Of a DNA stretch of 53,023 nucleotides, positions 16,318-25,932 are shown one piece after another; positions within the stretch are counted from its first letter, which is position 1; every line of letters begins with the position of its first letter. The translations under genes were made by a program, and so were the position numbers. The stretch comes from CAZABP01 sp964483245 (GTDB lineage: Bacteria > Planctomycetota > UBA1135 > UBA2386): NCBI GenBank assembly GCA_964483245.1, contig CAZABP010000033.1, positions 1 through 53,023 of the forward strand. Direction: 5' to 3'. The notes below the pieces were generated by a model. The model was not told the origin of the DNA and ran no database searches. It worked only from the letters and a program-made list of their open reading frames with translations.

Positions 16318-17721
16318 CTAAGGAGACTCCAACCCTCCCGAATCAGGAGGGTTGGAGTCTGACACCAACCGTCCCACTGCCTCGATGTGGTGGGTGTGCG
16401 GGAACATGTCGAGCGGCTCGACGACGTCGAGGCGGAAGCCGCGCTGCGTCAGCAGCGCGAGGTCGCGGCCGAAGGCGGCCGGATCGCACGAGACGTAGAA
16501 GACGCACCTGGGCGCGAGCTGCACGATGGCCTCGAGCACGCGCGGATCGCAACCGGCGCGCGGCGGGTCGAGCAGCACGGCGAACGGCGCGAGCCGCTGC
16601 CGCACGAACGCCTGCGCGAGCCGTTCGGCCGGGCCGGCCTCGAACGTGCAGTTGCGGAACCGGTTCGCCTTCGCCGACGCGCGCGCATCGTCGACGGCGG
16701 CGCCGTTCTCCTCGACGCCGATCACGCGCGCGACGCGGTCGGCCAGCGCGAGACCGAGCAGCCCGCCGCCGCAATACAGATCCAGGATCACGGCCTCGCG
16801 CGGCGGATCGACGAGGCGGCGGACGGCATCCACCAGGAACGCGGCGCCGAATGCCGAGGTCTGGAAGAACGCGCCCGGCGACGCGAGGTAGCGCACATCA
16901 CCGATCCGCTCTTCGAGGCGCGGTGGTCCTTCCAACACGCGAGTACGCCGGCCGAGCAGGCGCTCGAACGGTTCCTGGTTGCGATTGACAGCGACCGTCG
17001 TCGCGCCGGCCCGCAGCAGCTCGTGCGCGAGCGCATCGACGGTCGGCCCCGGTTCGTCGTGCAGCACGACGGTCGTCTGCACGTCGCCACGCTCGCTCGA
17101 GCGCGTCACGAGCGCGCGCAGCTCACCATGCCCGCGCACCGGATCCCAGCCGCGGAACCCCAGCTTCGTTGCCGCATCGCGCGCCGCCAGCGTCACGCGC
17201 AGCCCGGCCGGCTCGTGCACCGGACACTCTTCGATCGTGACGACGTCGCGGCTGCGGCGCATGAAGAACCCCGCCGTGCGCGGACTCGCCCCCGGCCGCG
17301 GGTGCAGCGCCAGCTTGGTGCGTTGGCCCCATGGGTCGGACGGTCCGACCATGTCCCGCACCGGCACGTCCTCGCGCTGCAGTGCCCAGCGCAGCGTCTT
17401 GCGCAGCCGCTCGGTCTTCCACGCGAGCTGCGTCGGATAAGCGACATGCTGCCAGTCGCAGCCGCCGCAGACTGCGAAGTGCCGGCAGCGCGGCTCGACG
17501 CGGTCGGCCGAGGGCGCCAGCACCGCCAGCAGGTCGGCGCGCCCGTGCTTGCGTCCAGCCGACGTCACGCGCGCACGGATCCGCTCGCCCGGCAGTGCCC
17601 CGGCGACGAACAGGATGTAGCCCTCCACGCGCGCCAGCGCATCCGGCCCATCGCCGACCGATTCCACGACGAGCTCCAGCTCGTCGCCGATCGCGACCGG
17701 GACGCGTGACGCAGCGGACAT
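16318..17721 (-). CDS. rlmD: 23S rRNA (uracil-5-)-methyltransferase, RlmD type
   Basis: The 467-residue protein uses S-adenosylmethionine to methylate C5 of a uridine in 23S rRNA. An N-terminal TRAM domain (about 8-65) precedes the [4Fe-4S] cysteines C79, C85, C88 and C166 (CRHFAVCGGC, EECP). The SAM-binding segment is LDLYCGGGLLGL (313-324), with DPPRAGCDP at 385-393. The catalytic cysteine is C412 in YVSCDP and the general base is Glu447 in HHIEAVGRL. RlmD (U1939) and RlmCD/TrmA relatives share these residues; the iron-sulfur cluster favours the RlmD/RlmCD branch. Its 3' end contains a 15-bp hairpin inside the coding sequence. Confidence 0.9.
   Translation of the reverse strand: MSAASRVPVAIGDELELVVESVGDGPDALARVEGYILFVAGALPGERIRARVTSAGRKHGRADLLAVLAPSADRVEPRCRHFAVCGGCDWQHVAYPTQLAWKTERLRKTLRWALQREDVPVRDMVGPSDPWGQRTKLALHPRPGASPRTAGFFMRRSRDVVTIEECPVHEPAGLRVTLAARDAATKLGFRGWDPVRGHGELRALVTRSSERGDVQTTVVLHDEPGPTVDALAHELLRAGATTVAVNRNQEPFERLLGRRTRVLEGPPRLEERIGDVRYLASPGAFFQTSAFGAAFLVDAVRRLVDPPREAVILDLYCGGGLLGLALADRVARVIGVEENGAAVDDARASAKANRFRNCTFEAGPAERLAQAFVRQRLAPFAVLLDPPRAGCDPRVLEAIVQLAPRCVFYVSCDPAAFGRDLALLTQRGFRLDVVEPLDMFPHTHHIEAVGRLVSDSNPPDSGGLESP
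16324..16360 (-). terminator. 15-bp hairpin inside the 3' end of rlmD
   Basis: AGACTCCAACCCTCC and GGAGGGTTGGAGTCT pair perfectly around a 7-base loop. The structure lies just before the rlmD stop codon, so it is translated into the last residues (around SNPPDSGGLES). No strong T-run follows on the minus strand. Confidence 0.6.
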
Positions 17722-17827
17722 CGTGCAGAAGCTATCCCGGAGCCGCGCGGAATCCCGGCGGGTACACGCTCGACCGGTCCACGCTCACGCGCGGCTGCTC
17801 GCTATGCTGCGCCGCCCGATCCGCGCG

Positions 17828-19474
17828 ATGACCGACCCGCAATCCCACTTCCCCAGGTCCGGCTTCGACCTGTTGCACGATCCGCGTTGGAACAAGGGGA
17901 CGGCGTTCACGGCCGAGGAACGGGAGCGTTGCGGCCTACGCGGGCTGCTGCCGCCGCGGATCTTCAGCCAGGCGGAGCAGCAGCGGCGCGTGCTCGAGGG
18001 GCTCCGCCGCGAGCCGGATCCGCTGCGCCAGTACGTCTATCTGTCGGCGCTCGCCGAGCGGAACGAGACGCTGTTCTACCGGCTGCTGTGCGACCACATC
18101 GAAGAGACGATGCCGATCGTCTACACGCCGACCGTCGGCGAGGCGTGCCAGAAGTTCGGCAACATCTTCCAGCGGGCGCGCGGGCTGTTCCTCAGCATCG
18201 AGGACCGCGGCCGGGTGCGCGACGTGCTGCGGAACTGGCCGGAGCAGGACGTCCGCGTCCTGGTCGTGACCGACGGCGGCCGGATCCTCGGCCTGGGGGA
18301 TCTCGGCGCGCACGGGATGGGGATCCCGGTCGGCAAGCTGACGCTCTACACCGTCTGCGCCGGGCTGCACCCGCGGCGCTGCCTGCCGGTCACGATCGAC
18401 GTCGGCACCGACAACGCCGCGCTGCGCAGCGATCCGCTCTACATCGGCCTGCAGCGCCCGCGCAGCCGCGGCCCGGAGTACGACGAGCTGCTGGACGAGT
18501 TCGTCGCGGCCGTACAGGAGCTCCATCCGCGCGCGCTGATCCAGTTCGAGGACTTCTCCAACAGCCAGGCGTTCCGCCAGCTCGAGCGGTTCCGCGATCG
18601 CGTCTGTTGCTTCAACGACGACATCCAGGGCACCGCCGCCGTGACGCTCGCCGGCCTGTATGCGAGCCGGCAGCTCACCGGCCGCGCGCTCGCCGACGAG
18701 AAGCTGCTGTTCCTCGGCGCCGGCGAGGCCGGGATCGGGATCGCCGAGCTCGTGACGGCGGCGTTGCGCGCGGAAGGGCTGTCGGACGCGGCGGCCCGCC
18801 GGCGCTGCTGGCTGATCGACTCGCAAGGACTCGTGACGGCCGGACGTGACGGGCTCGGCGAGCACAAGAGCCGCTTCGCGCACGAACATCCGCCGCTGCG
18901 TGACCTGCATTCGATCGTGCAGGCGCTGCGGCCGACCGCGTTGATCGGCGTCTGCGGCCGGCCGCAGTCGTTCACCGAACCGGTCGTGCGGGCGCTGGCG
19001 GCGCTGCACGAGCGCCCGCTCGTGTTCGCGTTGTCGAACCCGACCGCCAGTGCCGAGTGCACCGCCGAGCAGGCGTATGCCTGGAGCGATGGGCGCGCCG
19101 TCTTCGCCAGCGGCAGTCCGTTCGCGCCGGTCGAGCTCGGTGGGCGGCGGTTCGTCCCCGGGCAGGCCAACAACGTCTACATCTTCCCGGCGGTCGGACT
19201 CGGCGTGACCGCGGTCGGCGCGCGGCGCGTCATCGATGAGATGTTCGCCGCCGCGGCGCGCACGCTCGCAGATCAGGTCCCGGCGGAGCAGCTCGCCGCC
19301 GGCTGCCTGTTCCCTCCGCTGCATGCGATCCGGGACGTCGCGGTCACGATCGCCGCCGCCGTCGCCGAGGTCGCGTTCGAGCATGGCCTCGCGACGATCG
19401 AGCGGCCGGCGGATCTGCCGGGGTTCCTGCGCGCGCAGATGTACGTGCCGGAGTACCACCCGCTGCCGGAGTGA
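17828..19474 (+). CDS. maeA: NAD-dependent malic enzyme
   Basis: The 548-residue enzyme catalyses oxidative decarboxylation of malate to pyruvate and CO2. The length equals the large (SfcA/ME2) malic enzyme class. Conserved pieces include YTPTVGEACQKFG, SIEDRGRV, the metal site segment LIQFEDFSNSQAF, CFNDDIQGTAAV, the Rossmann loop GAGEAGIGIAE and LSNPTASAECTAEQAY. The ATG at 17828 (MTDPQSHFP) is chosen because upstream residues are atypical. Cofactor preference is assigned from the overall class, not from a specificity residue. It is divergent from rlmD and converges on the first Kelch gene across a hairpin. Confidence 0.93.
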   Translation: MTDPQSHFPRSGFDLLHDPRWNKGTAFTAEERERCGLRGLLPPRIFSQAEQQRRVLEGLRREPDPLRQYVYLSALAERNETLFYRLLCDHIEETMPIVYTPTVGEACQKFGNIFQRARGLFLSIEDRGRVRDVLRNWPEQDVRVLVVTDGGRILGLGDLGAHGMGIPVGKLTLYTVCAGLHPRRCLPVTIDVGTDNAALRSDPLYIGLQRPRSRGPEYDELLDEFVAAVQELHPRALIQFEDFSNSQAFRQLERFRDRVCCFNDDIQGTAAVTLAGLYASRQLTGRALADEKLLFLGAGEAGIGIAELVTAALRAEGLSDAAARRRCWLIDSQGLVTAGRDGLGEHKSRFAHEHPPLRDLHSIVQALRPTALIGVCGRPQSFTEPVVRALAALHERPLVFALSNPTASAECTAEQAYAWSDGRAVFASGSPFAPVELGGRRFVPGQANNVYIFPAVGLGVTAVGARRVIDEMFAAAARTLADQVPAEQLAAGCLFPPLHAIRDVAVTIAAAVAEVAFEHGLATIERPADLPGFLRAQMYVPEYHPLPE

Positions 19475-19482
19475 CCGGCAGC
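19462..19482. terminator. Hairpin between convergent maeA and Kelch gene
   Basis: GCTGCCGG and CCGGCAGC form an 8-bp stem around AGTGA, spanning the maeA stop codon. Placed between convergent genes it could serve both, although no T-run is present. Confidence 0.4.
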
Positions 19483-19502
19483 AGGCGGCGCGCACCCGAC
19501 GC

Positions 19503-22500
19503 TCACCGGGCGCGCATCGTGAACACCATCGGCAGCGACAGCTTCAGGCAGGATGTGTTCGACCCGAGTCCCTGCAGCGAGAACGCGGTGCCGAGCAGCC
19601 CGGGGTCGTTCGGCATCGTGACGCTGGAGACACACGGATTGCCGGTGCCTGGGATCTGGGTCGACTGCTTCAGATCGAGATGCGCCGCCGAGATCTCGCA
19701 GAACTGTGGCGGTGCAACCTGCTGGAGCGGCACATTGCTCGGGCCGGCGTGCATCAGCAGCACGCCGAAGCCGGCAGTCGCCTCGTACTGCACGCGGAAC
19801 GTCGAGCCGAGCAGCGGCGCATCCAGCACGGTGAGCTGCTGGGCACCGGTCCAGGTTCCGAGCGTGCCGACGTCCGTCGGTGCGAAGTACTCCCAGGTGT
19901 CCGCGAAGCGCGTGGTGGCGTCTGCGCCACCGTGCAACACCATCCGCGCGCGCCGCACATCGAACGCTGCCGCTGCATGCGAGCGCGCCGCGGGCCGCGT
20001 CGTGTTCGGCAGGCGCTGGCGCCACTGCCTCCCGTCGTACTCCCAGACGTCCGGCAGGAGCGCCGCCGTGCCGGTGCGGCCACCGCTCAGGACCACGCGC
20101 GCACGCTGCGCGTCGTAGACCAACGCATGGCCCCAGCGTGCCGTGGGATGCAGCGGGAGCTGCACCTGTTTCCAGTTGCTGCCATCGAATTCCCAGGTGT
20201 CGTCGAGCTGCGTCTGACCCACACCGCGTCCGCCGAACAGCACGACGACGTCGCGCGCCTCGTCGTACGCCATGCCGTGCAGCTCCCGCGCCGCGGGGAC
20301 GTCCGGCGTCCACACCGGCACCCAGCGCGTGCCGTCGAAGCGGATCGTGTCGTTCGAGGGCATGCCGGAAGGATCCTCGCCACCGAACAACACCGGATAG
20401 TTGCTGCCCGGGTGCTGGCTCATCGCGTGATGGCGGCGGACCACCCACGGGTCGTTGGTCGACACGACCTTCCAGTCGCGCAGGCTTGGATCCCAGACGT
20501 ACGAATCCTCGTGCAGCTGCCCCAGGCTGTCGCTGCCGCCGACGAGCCACACGGTGCCGAACCGGGGATCTCCTGGAGAGGTCGTCGCCAACGCGCAGCC
20601 GGAGCGCTGTGGCGGAACGTGCGCTGGCTGCTCGAGCTGCCACAGCGCGCCGTCGAAGCTCCACGTGTCCTGCAGCGCTCCCTCCCCGTCCTGGCCGCCG
20701 AACAGCAGCGCGCGCCCGCTGACCGGCTCGTACGCCACTGCGTGTTCGCTGCGCGGCGCCGGTTGTGCAAACCTGGCTCGCGGCTGCAGCGTGGTGCCGT
20801 TCCATCCGAGCACGAGATCGACCGGCGCCGATGCATGCGGGACAGCGCAGATCACGAGGCTCGTCCGCCGCAGCACGTCGTAGACCACGGCCGTATTGCG
20901 TTCATGTGGTAACGAGGCGCGCTTCACCCACACCGGGTTCACGCCGTCGTATTCCCAGATGCCGTAGTACGTGGCCAGCACGAACACGCCGCGCCCGCTG
21001 TCGTACGCCATCGCGCTCGGGTAGTTCGGTGGCCGGTTGGCGGGGTCGATCGGGATCTCGCGCCAGTCACTGCCGTCGTACTCGTAGGTGAAGTTCGCGA
21101 AAAAGCCGCCGAACAGGACCATGCGCTGCCGATGCGCGTCGTACGCCATCGTGATGCTGATGCCCGCGAGCGGCCAGTGCGCCGTGGGGCGTTGCATCCA
21201 ATTGCTGCCGTCGTACTCCCAGGTGTCGGTGAAGATCTGCGAAGGGTTGGTGCCACAGCACATGACGATCCGGTCCCGCACTGGGTCGTAGGCCATCGCG
21301 TGCCCGCTCCTGGCAGGCGGAGCATTGGCGGGGAAGACCCGCGTCCAGGCCTGTCCATCCCACTCGAAGGTGTCGTTGGTCACGGCCCCGCTTGCGTCCA
21401 CGCCGCCGAACATCACCGTCTTTCCCTGCCGGCTCATGTGCGCCATCGTGTGCACCCTTCGCACGGGGCCATTCGCGCCCGGTCGCGGCAGCCAGTTCGA
21501 CCCGTCGTAGATCCAGGTGTCTCCGGTCCATTGGCCGCTGGCGAGCATCCCGCCGTGCACGACCGTCTGGTTGCGGTCGATGTCGTAGGCAGCCGCATGG
21601 TACGCGCGCGCGGGGAGCCAGGCGGGTGTCGGAGGCGTCACCTGCCGCGGCCGCCAATCCTCGCCGTCCCATTCCCAGGCATCGCCGAGGGTCCCGCTGC
21701 CGTTCGGTCCCCCGTTGCCACCAGTCAGCACGCAGACGCGTCGCCCTTCGTCGTAGGTCAACGTGCACAGCTCGCGCGCCGGAGGAATCGTCGCCGGCTT
21801 GTGCCGGGTCCATGCCTTCCCATCGAACTCCCAGATGTCGTCGTAGATGCGGCCGACATCGTCCTTGCCGCCGAACAGCACGACGCGTCCGCGCGCAGCA
21901 TCGAAGCACATCGCGTGGTTGTGCCGTGCGGGTGGGCCTCCCACGACCGGCCGCAGCACCCAGCCCTGGCTGCCGCTGTATTCCCAGTGGTCCGCCTGCG
22001 AGCCGCGGTCGTAGCCACCGAACAGGACCGTGACGCGCCGCAGACTGTCGTAGGCCATGGCGTGGTTGGCGCGCAGCGGTCCGGACGCCGACACGCGCCG
22101 CCAGCCTTGGGCCGAATACTCCAGCGTCTCCGCCGTGGCACCACGCGCCGTGTTCCCACCGTGCAGCACGGCGGTGTCGCGACCGGAGTCGAACACCATC
22201 GCTGCGAGCCAGCGCGCGCTCGGGCCCGGCACGGCAAGCTGCGACCAGGCACCGTCCTGATAGCGCCAGGTGTCGCCGAGCAGAGAGCCATCGCTCGCGC
22301 GCCCGCCGAACAGCAGTAGCGATCCGCGGATCGGATCCTGGCAGAGCACTGCGTTCTGACGTTCGCTGGGTCCCGACCCGGCGAAGCGGATCCAGGTCTG
22401 GCCGTCGAACGCCACCGTCGAGTCCAGATGCGTGCCATCGAGGAGCCCGCCGAACTGCACGACCCGACCCTGGGCGGGGTCGTACGCGGCGGCATGGCTG

Positions 22501-22616
22501 TCACGCCGGTCTTCGGTGATGGTCCGGTCGCTGAACGTGATCTGCGCCATGGCGCCCGGCACCAGCAGCGCAGTCAACAGCCAGGGTCGCCAGGACAGGT
22601 GGGTCGGTCGGGACAT
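19503..22616 (-). CDS. Secreted 18-repeat Kelch protein (copy 1)
   Basis: The 1037-residue protein starts at the ATG before SRPTHLSW. The signal peptide ends AMA with cleavage before QITFSD (about residue 24). The body is 18 Kelch repeats, each with the pattern AYD-x3-R-x-VLFGG followed by DTWEYDG-x2-W, for example AYDSLRRVTVLFGG and CFDAARGRVVLFGG. Some repeats are degenerate (ICA, CCG, ATY in place of FGG). The last 150 residues form a distinct region beginning FAPTDVGT with conserved cysteines, shared with the two paralogs. Kelch propellers bind proteins or glycans; the ligand is unknown. It is last in the tandem array and convergent with maeA. Confidence 0.88.
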   Translation of the reverse strand: MSRPTHLSWRPWLLTALLVPGAMAQITFSDRTITEDRRDSHAAAYDPAQGRVVQFGGLLDGTHLDSTVAFDGQTWIRFAGSGPSERQNAVLCQDPIRGSLLLFGGRASDGSLLGDTWRYQDGAWSQLAVPGPSARWLAAMVFDSGRDTAVLHGGNTARGATAETLEYSAQGWRRVSASGPLRANHAMAYDSLRRVTVLFGGYDRGSQADHWEYSGSQGWVLRPVVGGPPARHNHAMCFDAARGRVVLFGGKDDVGRIYDDIWEFDGKAWTRHKPATIPPARELCTLTYDEGRRVCVLTGGNGGPNGSGTLGDAWEWDGEDWRPRQVTPPTPAWLPARAYHAAAYDIDRNQTVVHGGMLASGQWTGDTWIYDGSNWLPRPGANGPVRRVHTMAHMSRQGKTVMFGGVDASGAVTNDTFEWDGQAWTRVFPANAPPARSGHAMAYDPVRDRIVMCCGTNPSQIFTDTWEYDGSNWMQRPTAHWPLAGISITMAYDAHRQRMVLFGGFFANFTYEYDGSDWREIPIDPANRPPNYPSAMAYDSGRGVFVLATYYGIWEYDGVNPVWVKRASLPHERNTAVVYDVLRRTSLVICAVPHASAPVDLVLGWNGTTLQPRARFAQPAPRSEHAVAYEPVSGRALLFGGQDGEGALQDTWSFDGALWQLEQPAHVPPQRSGCALATTSPGDPRFGTVWLVGGSDSLGQLHEDSYVWDPSLRDWKVVSTNDPWVVRRHHAMSQHPGSNYPVLFGGEDPSGMPSNDTIRFDGTRWVPVWTPDVPAARELHGMAYDEARDVVVLFGGRGVGQTQLDDTWEFDGSNWKQVQLPLHPTARWGHALVYDAQRARVVLSGGRTGTAALLPDVWEYDGRQWRQRLPNTTRPAARSHAAAAFDVRRARMVLHGGADATTRFADTWEYFAPTDVGTLGTWTGAQQLTVLDAPLLGSTFRVQYEATAGFGVLLMHAGPSNVPLQQVAPPQFCEISAAHLDLKQSTQIPGTGNPCVSSVTMPNDPGLLGTAFSLQGLGSNTSCLKLSLPMVFTMRAR

Positions 22617-22690
22617 CGGGAACTCCAGGGAAGACGGGATTCGTTCACCTGGAGGAGCGGCAGAACCCGACCGACCACACGCGGAGCCGG
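22617..22690 (-). promoter_or_regulatory. Kelch copy 1 leader: inverted repeat plus GCGTGTGGTC box
   Basis: CTCCAGG (22623-22629) and CCTGGAG (22648-22654) form a 7-bp inverted repeat that includes the GGAG-type ribosome-binding site just upstream of the ATG. The box GCGTGTGGTC (minus-strand reading of 22673-22682) lies 57-66 bases before the start. Both elements recur at copy 2. Confidence 0.5.
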
Positions 22691-22739
22691 TGGGCGGACC
22701 GCTGGACGCGGCCCGCCCTGGGGGGTGCAACGCGCGCGC

Positions 22740-25700
22740 TCAGCGCGCGCGCATCGTGAACACGAGCGGCAGCGACAGCTTCAGGCACGGCTGCAGATTG
22801 ACACCGATGCCCTGCGCCGAGAACGCCCAGCCCAGCAGGCTCAGGTCGTTGGGGATCGGGCTCGCGGAGACGCAGGGGCTTCCGGTGCCGGGGATCTGCA
22901 GGTTCGCCAGCAGGTCGATGTGCAGCATCGAGGTCTCGCAGGCGGCCGGCGAGGTCAGCGTCAGGACCGAGCGGTTGCTGGCTCCCGCCTGGATCATCAG
23001 CACGCCGGCCCCGGCCGTCGCCTCGTACTGCACGCGCAGCTCGCTGCCGAGGATCGGCGCTGTGAGCACGGTCAGCGGTTGCGCGCCGGCCCAGGCCGCG
23101 AACGTCCCGACGTCGGTCGGTGCGAAGTACTCGTGCGTGTCGGCGAGCCGCCCCGAACCGTTGCCGCCGCCGTGCAGCACCATGCGCATCCTGCGGACGT
23201 CGAACGCGGCCGCGGCGTTCCAGCGCGGCGCGGGGGCCACGGCCGGTGTCACACGGGGGACCCATTGCGTGCCGTCGTACTCCCAGACGTCACCCAGGTA
23301 CGGGCCGAGCCCGTCGCGCCCGCCGGTCAACACCATGCGACCGCGCTGCCGGTCGAAGACCAGCGTGTGGTTCCAGCGCGCGGGCGGCGACAGCGGCGTC
23401 GCGACCTGCTTCCACCGCAGCCCGTCGAACTCCCACGTGTCAGCCAGGCCCCGTGCCACCGAGTCGCGGCCGCCGAACAGGACGACGACACGGCGCAAGT
23501 CGTCGTATGCCATCGCGTGCAGATCCCGCGCGGACGGTGCAACCTGCATCGGAACGCTGATCCAACGCGTGCCGTCGAACACGACCGTGTCGTTCAGCGT
23601 CACGCCATTGCGGTCGAGCCCGCCGAACAGCAGCGGATACAGCCCACCGGCATAGCGCGACATCGCATGGTTCTCGCGCACCAGCAACGCGTCGGTGGTC
23701 GGCAGCGCCTTCCAGCCGCGCCGCGACGGATCCCAGACCCAGCCGTCGGCGTGGAACTGGTTCAGTCCGTTGCGGCCGCCGGTCATCCAGACCGTGCCGA
23801 ACCGCGGATCCACGAACGGCGTCGTCGTCAGCGCGAAGCCGTACCGCTGCGGCGGCGTCGGGACCGGATTCTCGAGTCGCCAATGCTCGCCGTCGAACGA
23901 CCAGGTGTCCTGCAGCGCGGAGACGCCGTCGTGCCCGCCGAACAGCAGGGCGCGCCCGAGGGACGGCTCGTAGACCATCTCATGATCCGTGCGCGGCGCC
24001 GGCTGCGGCAAGCGCGGGCGCGCACCCCAGCCGTTGCCGTCCCACGTCGCCACGATGTCGACGATGCCGTTGTAGATCTGCCCGCCGACGACAACCGTCT
24101 CGCGCCGGAACTCGTCGTAGACGCAGCTGTGCATCCACTCCACCGGCCAGGCGGTGCCGATGTTGCGCCGCACCCAGGTGCGCTGCGCGCTGTCGAACTC
24201 CCAGAGCTGTTTGTTCACCGCCAACACGCAGACGTTGCGCAGCGTGTCGAATGCCATCGCGCCGGAAGCGAACGGCGGCCTGGTGGTCGTCGCGACCTGC
24301 ACCCAGTTGACGCCGTCGTACTCCCAGGTGTCGTCGTATTGCACGTTCGGGCCGCCGCCACCCCACAGCACGATGCGGCCGCGGCGCGCGTCGTAGCACA
24401 TCGTCGCCCGGCTGCGCAGGCCGGGATCGCTCGCCGTGGTGCGCTGCGTCCAGTTCGTCCCGTCGTACTCCCAGGTGTCGCCGAGGTACTTGGTGTAAGT
24501 CATGCCGCCGAACAGCACGACGCGCTGCCGCCGCGCGTCGTAGGCCATCGCGAAATCCGATCGCGGGTCCGGCGCGTTCGCCGTGACGACCTGCGTCCAG
24601 GCGCTGCCGTCCCACTCCCAGGTGTCGTTGCGGTGAGTCCGGACCGCGAGCCCGCCGAACAGCACGAGCCTGGCGCGGTGCAGCATGTCTACCATCCCGG
24701 CCGACGTGCGCAGGCTCGGCGCCGGCGTGACGTTCCGCTCGTACCAGTTGGTGCCGTCGTAGACCCAGGTCGCGTCGGTCGTCGTGCCATCGCGCAGCAG
24801 ACCGCCGTGCACGACGGTCTGGTTGCGGCGCACGTCGTAGGCCATCGCATGCAGCCCGACCGCAGGGATCCAGGCCGCCGCCGGAGGCGTGCGCTGCTGC
24901 GGCTTCCATACCGTGCCGTCCCATTCCCACACGTCTCCGACTGTGCCGTTGCCATTCGGAGCGGTGTCGCCCCCGGTCAACACGACGACCTTGCGGCCTT
25001 CGTCGTAGGTCAGCGCGCAGAGCTCGCGTGGGGCAGGCTTCGCCGCCGGCTTGGCGGCGTGCCAGGCCCTGCCGTCGAACTCCCAGAGGTCGTCGTACAC
25101 GCGACCGACATCGTCCTTGCCACCGAACAGCACGACGCGTCCACGCGCCGCGTCGAAGCACATCGCGTGGTTGTGCCGTGCCGGCGGGCCGCTCTGGATT
25201 GGAACCTGCACCCAACCCTTGCCACTGCTGTATTCCCAGTGGTCGGCCTGCGACCCGAGGTCCCAACCGCCGAACAACACGGTCACGCGCCGGCGGCTGT
25301 CGTAGGCCATCGCGTGGTTGGTGCGCTTGGGGCCGGACTTCGTCTGTGCGCTCCACGCCCGGCCGTCGTATTCCCATGTCTCGCTACTGGGGCCGCTCGC
25401 GTCGCCGCCACCGTGGAGCACCGAGACGCCGCGGAATGCATCGTGGACCATCGCCCCGAGCCAGCGTGCGCTCGGTCCGCGGCCGCCGAGCGGCGACCAG
25501 ATCCCGTCGCGGTAGCCCCAGGTGTCGCTGAACAGCGACCCGTCGCTCGCGCGCCCACCGAACAGCAGCAACGAGCCACGACTCGGGTGTTGGCAGAACA
25601 TCGCGTTCTGCCGCGCTGCCGGTGCCTTGCCGCCGAGCTGGATCCAACCCTGCCCGTCGTAGGCCGCGGTGGTGCCGATGTGCTTGCCATCGATCAGCCC

Positions 25701-25868
25701 ACCGAACTGCACGACGCGGCCCTGCGCCGGGTCGTACGCGGCGGCATGGCTGTCACGCCGGTCCTCGGTGATGGTCCGGTCGCTGAACGTGATCTGCGCC
25801 GCAGCGGTGGGGGCCAGCAGCGTCGCCAACAGCAAAGGTTGCCAGGATGCGTGGATCGGTCGGGACAT
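22740..25868 (-). CDS. Secreted 18-repeat Kelch protein (copy 2)
   Basis: The 1042-residue protein has a signal peptide ending TAAA before QITFSD. The layout is the same as copy 1: 18 Kelch repeats (for example AYDARRQRVVLFGG, CYDARRGRIVLWGG and VFDRQRGRMVLTGG) and then the FAPTDVGT region, a strand-rich stretch with cysteines near SPAACET and GSPCVSAS. The mature N-terminus QITFSDRTITEDRRDSH is identical to copy 1, so the pair arose by tandem duplication. The divergence of inner repeats suggests different binding faces. It is separated from copy 1 by 123 bp and from copy 3 by 109 bp. It would be exported across the cytoplasmic membrane and has no visible membrane anchor. Confidence 0.88.
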   Translation of the reverse strand: MSRPIHASWQPLLLATLLAPTAAAQITFSDRTITEDRRDSHAAAYDPAQGRVVQFGGLIDGKHIGTTAAYDGQGWIQLGGKAPAARQNAMFCQHPSRGSLLLFGGRASDGSLFSDTWGYRDGIWSPLGGRGPSARWLGAMVHDAFRGVSVLHGGGDASGPSSETWEYDGRAWSAQTKSGPKRTNHAMAYDSRRRVTVLFGGWDLGSQADHWEYSSGKGWVQVPIQSGPPARHNHAMCFDAARGRVVLFGGKDDVGRVYDDLWEFDGRAWHAAKPAAKPAPRELCALTYDEGRKVVVLTGGDTAPNGNGTVGDVWEWDGTVWKPQQRTPPAAAWIPAVGLHAMAYDVRRNQTVVHGGLLRDGTTTDATWVYDGTNWYERNVTPAPSLRTSAGMVDMLHRARLVLFGGLAVRTHRNDTWEWDGSAWTQVVTANAPDPRSDFAMAYDARRQRVVLFGGMTYTKYLGDTWEYDGTNWTQRTTASDPGLRSRATMCYDARRGRIVLWGGGGPNVQYDDTWEYDGVNWVQVATTTRPPFASGAMAFDTLRNVCVLAVNKQLWEFDSAQRTWVRRNIGTAWPVEWMHSCVYDEFRRETVVVGGQIYNGIVDIVATWDGNGWGARPRLPQPAPRTDHEMVYEPSLGRALLFGGHDGVSALQDTWSFDGEHWRLENPVPTPPQRYGFALTTTPFVDPRFGTVWMTGGRNGLNQFHADGWVWDPSRRGWKALPTTDALLVRENHAMSRYAGGLYPLLFGGLDRNGVTLNDTVVFDGTRWISVPMQVAPSARDLHAMAYDDLRRVVVLFGGRDSVARGLADTWEFDGLRWKQVATPLSPPARWNHTLVFDRQRGRMVLTGGRDGLGPYLGDVWEYDGTQWVPRVTPAVAPAPRWNAAAAFDVRRMRMVLHGGGNGSGRLADTHEYFAPTDVGTFAAWAGAQPLTVLTAPILGSELRVQYEATAGAGVLMIQAGASNRSVLTLTSPAACETSMLHIDLLANLQIPGTGSPCVSASPIPNDLSLLGWAFSAQGIGVNLQPCLKLSLPLVFTMRAR

Positions 25869-25932
25869 CGGAGACTCCAGGAGAAGGGACTCGTTCGCCT
25901 GGAGGAGCGGAGGATCGCGGCCGACCACACGC
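25869..25932 (-). promoter_or_regulatory. Kelch copy 2 leader: inverted repeat plus GCGTGTGGTC box
   Basis: CTCCAGG (25875-25881) and CCTGGAG (25898-25904) again pair across the ribosome-binding site. The box GCGTGTGGTC (minus reading of 25923-25932) lies 55-64 bases before the ATG. Order and spacing match copy 1, so the leader was duplicated with the gene and has been conserved. Confidence 0.5.

Noticed and set aside
16387..17709. 440-codon plus-strand frame opposite rlmD
   Set aside because: The opposite strand carries every catalytic and iron-sulfur residue of RlmD; the plus frame shows no domain.
17936..19495. 519-codon minus-strand frame opposite maeA
   Set aside because: The malic enzyme on the plus strand is unambiguous; the antisense frame is an effect of third-position GC bias.
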